Source of the DNA: Chloroflexi bacterium CG23_combo_of_CG06-09_8_20_14_all_45_10
GTDB lineage: Bacteria > Chloroflexota > Dehalococcoidia > GIF9 > AB-539-J10
NCBI GenBank assembly: GCA_002772325.1
Contig: PCSL01000024.1
Span: 1-16,840 of the forward strand
DNA: 16,840 nucleotides
Direction of reading: 5' to 3'
Shown: positions 13,901 through 16,840 of the stretch, one piece after another
Layout of the letters: each line of letters opens with the position of its first letter
How positions within the stretch are numbered: the first letter of the stretch is position 1
The notes under the pieces: model-generated
What the model was told of the DNA's origin: nothing
Database searches by the model: none
The model's input: only the letters and a program-made list of their open reading frames with translations
Translations under genes and position numbers: made by a program

Positions 13901-14020
13901 TTATTTCCTGTGAGCTTGAGCAATATGTTTTCGCCAGCACTTTTCATGCACATAAACACCGCATTTAGCACAGTGGTAAATATGGGTTCTAGCTTCCCGG
14001 CCACAAACAGGGCATTTTAT
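13901..14020 (-). CDS. 39-residue zinc-ribbon protein; ATA at the start position
   Basis: The frame encodes KCPVCGREARTHIYHC, then AKCGVYVHEKCWRKH and IAQAHRK, then TAA. It has likely zinc ligands C-x2-C, C-x2-C, H-x2-C, H and H. It closely parallels the first 40 residues of the protein at 14268-14504 (MNCAVCG.., HCSCGVFVHAYCWDKHVLQAHK), so the two are paralogues. No ATG, GTG or TTG occurs between the preceding in-frame stop and the first Cys pair. The codon exactly where the paralogue has ATG is ATA (14020-14018). That ATA overlaps the FmdB-like stop (ATAA), like a normal ATGA coupling junction with one G-to-A change. It is either a rare ATA start, a start-loss mutation, or a sequence error. 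The conserved motif argues it was a real gene until recently or still is. Confidence 0.6.
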   Translation of the reverse strand: MKCPVCGREARTHIYHCAKCGVYVHEKCWRKHIAQAHRK

Positions 14021-14265
14021 GACTTCCCGCCCCCTTTGTCCAACTCTTTTTTCCTTGGCCCTTTAGCATCAAGCCTTTCTTTGCTCTCTTCCTTGGAATC
14101 TGTAACATAAAACCCTGGCCCCTTAAACAAGATAGGTACGGGAGAAAAAAGGCGATGGACAACTCCACGGCATACAGGGCAAACAGCTATTGGTTTATCA
14201 TTAAAGCTCTGCCTGAGCTCAAAGCATCGGTTGCAGTTCTGGCATTGGTATTGATAAGTAGGCAT
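14017..14265 (-). CDS. FmdB-family zinc-ribbon protein
   Basis: This 82-residue protein has the FmdB N-terminal zinc ribbon: MPTYQYQCQNC with Cys8 and Cys11, then CPVC with Cys29 and Cys32, followed by the family's typical FKGPGFYVTD. The tail (about 58-82) is short, charged and lysine-rich. FmdB-type proteins are described as putative regulators from a methylotroph gene, but the molecular role of the family is not settled. It has a strong GGGAGG site 8 nt before its ATG, inside the end of the preceding gene, which stops 2 nt earlier. It is the second gene of a CIRCE-controlled operon, placed between two paralogous zinc-finger proteins, which suggests a common complex or process. Confidence 0.9.
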   Translation of the reverse strand: MPTYQYQCQNCNRCFELRQSFNDKPIAVCPVCRGVVHRLFSPVPILFKGPGFYVTDSKEESKERLDAKGPRKKELDKGGGKS

Positions 14266-14267
14266 TT

Positions 14268-14504
14268 TTATTCCTCCCTTATTCTAATAGACTGTGTTAC
14301 TTTTTTATCTGAGGCTGCCTCTTCTACCTTGCTTTCTTTTACTTTAAACTCACCGTTCAAATCAACGGTGCCTACCTCGAAGGCTGGCTTATGAGCTTGC
14401 AACACATGCTTATCCCAGCAATAGGCATGCACAAAAACTCCACAGGAGCAATGGAAAACGACCCTATCAAAAAGCAGTGGACTTCCGCAAACAGCACAAT
14501 TCAT
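14268..14504 (-). CDS. 78-residue zinc-finger protein, first gene of CIRCE operon
   Basis: The N-terminal 40 residues hold a compact Cys/His pattern: Cys3, Cys6, His18, Cys19, Cys21, His26, Cys29, His33 and His38. This would suit one or two zinc sites. The rest (40-78) is polar and rich in Lys, Glu and Val with no motif I recognise. I cannot name the family. It is paralogous to the 39-residue ORF at 13901-14020 but has a C-terminal extension that the latter lacks. The ATG is preceded by GGAGGT, and between that site and the promoter sits a perfect CIRCE, so expression should rise when HrcA is inactive, as in heat or protein-folding stress. The FmdB-like gene follows after 2 nt. Confidence 0.85.
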   Translation of the reverse strand: MNCAVCGSPLLFDRVVFHCSCGVFVHAYCWDKHVLQAHKPAFEVGTVDLNGEFKVKESKVEEAASDKKVTQSIRIREE

Positions 14505-14521
14505 CTAATTACCTCCAATAA

Positions 14522-14548
14522 TTAGCACTCTAACATTCAGAGTGCTAA
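14522..14548 (-). promoter_or_regulatory. CIRCE element (HrcA operator), perfect 9-9-9
   Basis: TTAGCACTC-N9-GAGTGCTAA matches the CIRCE consensus at all 18 arm positions. It shares one base with the -10 box and covers the predicted transcript start, 18 nt before the ATG of the zinc-finger operon. HrcA bound here would block transcription. Elsewhere CIRCE is found mainly at groESL and hrcA-grpE-dnaK-dnaJ. Confidence 0.95.
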
Positions 14549-14576
14549 TTATATTACAATAAGGAGGCTTTTTCAA
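14548..14576 (-). promoter_or_regulatory. Promoter of the CIRCE-controlled zinc-ribbon operon
   Basis: On the minus strand TTGAAA (14576-14571) and TATAAT (14553-14548) are exactly 17 bp apart. The -10 box is consensus. The CIRCE begins immediately after it, the usual arrangement for HrcA repression of a housekeeping sigma promoter. Confidence 0.85.
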
Positions 14577-14611
14577 GGCTTTAACTAGCAGAGTGTCTAG
14601 CAACTCCAAAT

Positions 14612-14786
14612 TGTCATTCTGCGCCCTTCGCTTCCTGTCATTCTGAGGGAGCAAAGCGACCGAAGAATCTCGCTCAGGGTAAACTCTGCAAAGAATCTCA
14701 CACTCCTCAGGACAGGCTCCGCGAAGAATCTAGACCCTTCGCCGCCTCCTCACTTCGCTCGGAGCTTCGGCTCAGGGTGACAAAAC
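14612..14786 (+). repeat. Cluster of degenerate 'GTCATTCTGAG..GAAGAATCT' repeats
   Basis: At least two GTCATTCTG starts (14612, 14638), three AAGAATCT ends (about 14663, 14690 and 14724), and a terminal ..CGGCTCAGGGTGACA (about 14768-14782) of the opposite sense are packed into 175 bp. Pieces are partial and interleaved. They belong to the same family as the copies inside proS and dxr. No ORF was found here. The remaining sequence between 14577 and 14849 shows only the promoter described next. Confidence 0.7.
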
Positions 14787-14809
14787 AAACAGGCTCTAAA
14801 TTAGCTTTA

Positions 14810-14839
14810 TTGACAATTTGCCCCTTGGGTCATTAATAT
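14810..14839 (+). promoter_or_regulatory. Possible promoter of the prenyltransferase-pgk operon
   Basis: TTGACA (14810-14815) is consensus; TAATAT (14834-14839) follows after 18 bp and matches only 4 of 6 positions. The predicted start would fall within a few bases of the TTG start codon at 14850, which implies a nearly leaderless message or a different -10 choice. Confidence 0.4.
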
Positions 14840-14849
14840 AAAGGCGGTC

Positions 14850-15890
14850 TTGATAAGCACAAATGAAATCTTGCCTGAAAGTTATGCCTCCTACCGAAGG
14901 GAAGTAGAGGCTGAGTTAAAGAGAATTATTGGTAGTAAACCTTCAGCCCTTTATGATATGTTGCGATACCACCTGGGTTGGCAGGATGCACCACGTCATG
15001 CCCGTGGTAAGAGGTCTGGTAAATTTACTCGCCCTGTTCTTTGTCTTCTTAGCTGTCAAGCAGTAGGTGGAAATACGTCACAGATATTGCCTGCCGCGGC
15101 ATCCTTAGAGCTCATTCATAACTTCTCTTTAATCCACGATGATATTGAAGATGCTAGCTGTGAGCGCCACCATCGCCCAACTGTATGGAAATTATGGGGG
15201 CAGCCGCAAGCTATAAATGCTGGCGATTCCATGTTTGCCTTAGCTTATTTAGCTTTGCTTAAATTGAGAGAGAAGGGGATAGCCGAGACAAAAGTTATGC
15301 GAGCAATCCAAGTGCTAGGCGAAGCTTGCCTGGAGCTTTGTGAAGGCCAATATCTAGATATTGCCTATGAGGCTCGTGGCGATGTTACCACTGAAGATTA
15401 CCTTAGAATGATAACGAAGAAAACAGCGGCATTAATGGCGGCATCAACCTCTATCGGAGCATGCCTTGTTACAGAGGATGAGGGGATAGTGAGCTGTCTT
15501 CACGAGTTTGGCAAAAGCTTGGGCCTGGCTTATCAAATTCATGATGACATACTGGGCATTTGGGGAGCAGAGGAAAAAATTGGCAAATCTGTGAAGAGTG
15601 ATATTTCACAGAAAAAGAAAACTTTGCCGGTGGTTTACGGGTTGGAAAACAGCAGGGGCAAAGATAAGCAGAGGCTTGAGAAACTTTACTCTCAGGAATC
15701 TATTGAGGGGGAGAGTGTAACTGAAGTGGTAGAAATACTCAATCGTTCAGGTGCCAGAGGTTATGCCCAGGATTTGGAGCAACAATATTATCACCAAGCT
15801 TTGACAAAGCTTGAAGCTACTGGTCTTGATCCATCCAGGCGAGTTCCATTAAGCGAGGCAGCACGTTTTTTAATGGAGTGTGACTACTAG
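14850..15890 (+). CDS. Short-chain polyprenyl diphosphate synthase (geranylgeranyl/farnesyl type)
   Basis: This all-helical trans-prenyltransferase of 346 residues condenses IPP with allylic diphosphates. The first Asp-rich motif is DDIED (97-101) in LIHDDIEDASCERHHRPT. The second is HDDILGIWG (231-239), where the final Asp of DDxxD is Gly, a form I know from actinobacterial and Chloroflexota members. KKKTLP (255-260) follows as usual. Phe92, five residues before the first motif, is the bulky residue that in archaeal GGPP synthases limits product length, so C15-C20 is likely. It would use the IPP/DMAPP made by the MEP enzymes on the other strand. The only upstream start is TTG at 14850, with AAGGCGG just before it; a second TTG at 14871 is possible. 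pgk follows after 9 nt. Confidence 0.88.
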   Translation: MISTNEILPESYASYRREVEAELKRIIGSKPSALYDMLRYHLGWQDAPRHARGKRSGKFTRPVLCLLSCQAVGGNTSQILPAAASLELIHNFSLIHDDIEDASCERHHRPTVWKLWGQPQAINAGDSMFALAYLALLKLREKGIAETKVMRAIQVLGEACLELCEGQYLDIAYEARGDVTTEDYLRMITKKTAALMAASTSIGACLVTEDEGIVSCLHEFGKSLGLAYQIHDDILGIWGAEEKIGKSVKSDISQKKKTLPVVYGLENSRGKDKQRLEKLYSQESIEGESVTEVVEILNRSGARGYAQDLEQQYYHQALTKLEATGLDPSRRVPLSEAARFLMECDY

Positions 15891-15899
15891 GAGGGGAAA

Positions 15900-16840
15900 A
15901 TGCAGAAAAAGACTGTCAAGGATATAGATGTTGAAGGGAAAAGGGTGCTAGTTAGAGTTGATTTCAACATTCCGTTGGATGTAAATACCGGCGCCATTAG
16001 TGATGATAGCCGCATCCGAGCCTCATTGCCCACCATTAATTATCTTGTTGAGCATAAAGCCAAGGTAATTCTTTGCTCTCATCTGGGACGTCCCAAAGGC
16101 AGAGTAGTTGAGGAATTACGAATGATGCCAGTAGCAAAGCGTTTGTCACAGCTTATAGGTTTACCTGTCAGCATAGTACCTGATTGCGTGGGCCGAGAGG
16201 TAGAAAATAAGGTAAAGGTACTTAAAGAAGGCGATATTCTGTTTCTGGAAAATGTGCGCTTTCACCCCGAGGAAGAGGCAAATGACCCTCATTTTGCCCA
16301 AGAATTAGCCCGTTTAGCTGACATTTACGTTAACGATGCCTTTGGCACGGCACATAGGGCTCATGCCTCTACTGTGGGTGTAGCCAAATACTTGCCAGCG
16401 GTGGCCGGCTTCCTGATGGAAACAGAATTAGAAATTATGGGTAACCTTCTGAGTGCTCCAGTGCATCCCTTTGCCTGTGTGGTAGGTGGCGCTAAGGTGA
16501 GCGACAAAATAGGCTTGGTGCAAAATATGCTAAAGAAGCTCGATATCTTGCTTATTGGTGGTGGCATGGTGGCTACTTTCTTGAGGACCCAGGGATATGA
16601 AGTAGGACACTCTTTAGTGGAAAAGGATAAATTGAACTTGGCTAAAGACTTGCTTAAGGAAGCCGAAGAATGGAAGGTGACATTCTTGCTGCCAGTTGAT
16701 GTGGTTGTAGCCAAAGAGATTAAAGCTGAAGCTTCAACTAAAGTGGTGCCCACAACTGATATACTGCCTGATAGCTACATTGTCGATATCGGGCCTCAGA
16801 CCATCGAGCTTTTCTCCAACGAGCTAAAGAAATGCCGCAC
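15900..16840 (+). CDS. pgk: Phosphoglycerate kinase, C-terminus cut by window edge
   Basis: The frame opens at ATG 15900 with GGAGGGG upstream, overlapping the end region of the prenyltransferase gene, and runs off the window after 313 codons (the family has about 395-415). N-domain substrate motifs are RVDFNIPLD (19-27), SHLGRPKG (60-67), [11 protein letters not shown] (about 115-125) and [14 protein letters not shown] (about 145-158). [10 protein letters not shown] follows near residue 200, at the start of the nucleotide-binding C-domain. The enzyme interconverts 1,3-bisphosphoglycerate and 3-phosphoglycerate in glycolysis or gluconeogenesis. It is apparently co-transcribed with the upstream synthase. 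No frameshift was seen in the visible part. Confidence 0.97.
   Translation, partial: MQKKTVKDIDVEGKRVLVRVDFNIPLDVNTGAISDDSRIRASLPTINYLVEHKAKVILCSHLGRPKGRVVEELRMMPVAKRLSQLIGLPVSIVPDCVGREVENKVKVLKEGDILFLENVRFHPEEEANDPHFAQELARLADIYVNDAFGTAHRAHASTVGVAKYLPAVAGFLMETELEIMGNLLSAPVHPFACVVGGAKVSDKIGLVQNMLKKLDILLIGGGMVATFLRTQGYEVGHSLVEKDKLNLAKDLLKEAEEWKVTFLLPVDVVVAKEIKAEASTKVVPTTDILPDSYIVDIGPQTIELFSNELKKCR

Noticed and set aside
16361..16753. 130-codon open frame on the minus strand
   Set aside because: It lies fully antisense to phosphoglycerate kinase, is low complexity (Ser/Thr/Ala), and has no motif.
1000..16840. CRISPR array, phage or transposon
   Set aside because: The repeats are not regularly spaced with unique spacers, and no integrase, transposase or cas gene was found.

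Overview
The window looks like bacterial chromosome from the Chloroflexota, most likely class Dehalococcoidia. This is an inference from three things: the gene order rpsB-tsf-frr-cdsA-dxr-rseP-ispG-proS, a very short EF-Ts, and a high load of small dispersed palindromic and 'GTCATTCTGAG..'-type repeats that reach into coding genes. No transposase, phage gene, CRISPR array or rRNA was seen.

Layout. (1) 1-898, minus strand: an ArsR-type regulator with its own near-consensus promoter and a candidate operator, followed by an exported DUF5667-like protein cut by the left edge. (2) 1043-9220, minus strand: one long housekeeping operon. It starts at a promoter at 9191-9220 and reads tRNA-Arg(UCU), rpsB, tsf, frr, cdsA, dxr, rseP, ispG, proS. 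It links translation, phospholipid synthesis, the MEP isoprenoid pathway and intramembrane proteolysis. pyrH and uppS, usual members of this cluster, are absent. (3) 9346-13487, minus strand: an amino-acid module of an acidic amino-acid:cation symporter, a threonine-synthase-like PLP enzyme and an aspartate-type aminotransferase. The transporter has a strong promoter and a leader of about 165 nt with a hairpin and a miniature ORF. Inverted copies of the same repeats lie on both sides of the symporter/lyase pair. (4) 13488-13900: no gene, but several layered repeats. (5) 13901-14576, minus strand: three tiny zinc-ribbon proteins behind a perfect CIRCE (HrcA) operator that abuts a sigma-70-type promoter. 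(6) 14577-14849: a repeat cluster. (7) 14850-16840, plus strand: a short-chain polyprenyl diphosphate synthase and the start of phosphoglycerate kinase.

The most noteworthy observations are the CIRCE-controlled zinc-ribbon operon, which suggests an undescribed HrcA/heat-shock output, and its third gene, which would have to start at ATA. Next is a modular family of GTAG-headed paired hairpins (REP/BIME-like) with a fixed design (GTAG, 2 nt, 6-bp stem, TTTA loop), one copy of which carries a nested insertion flanked by a 5-bp direct repeat. Finally, repeat DNA has been absorbed into the reading frames of proS, dxr and ispG.
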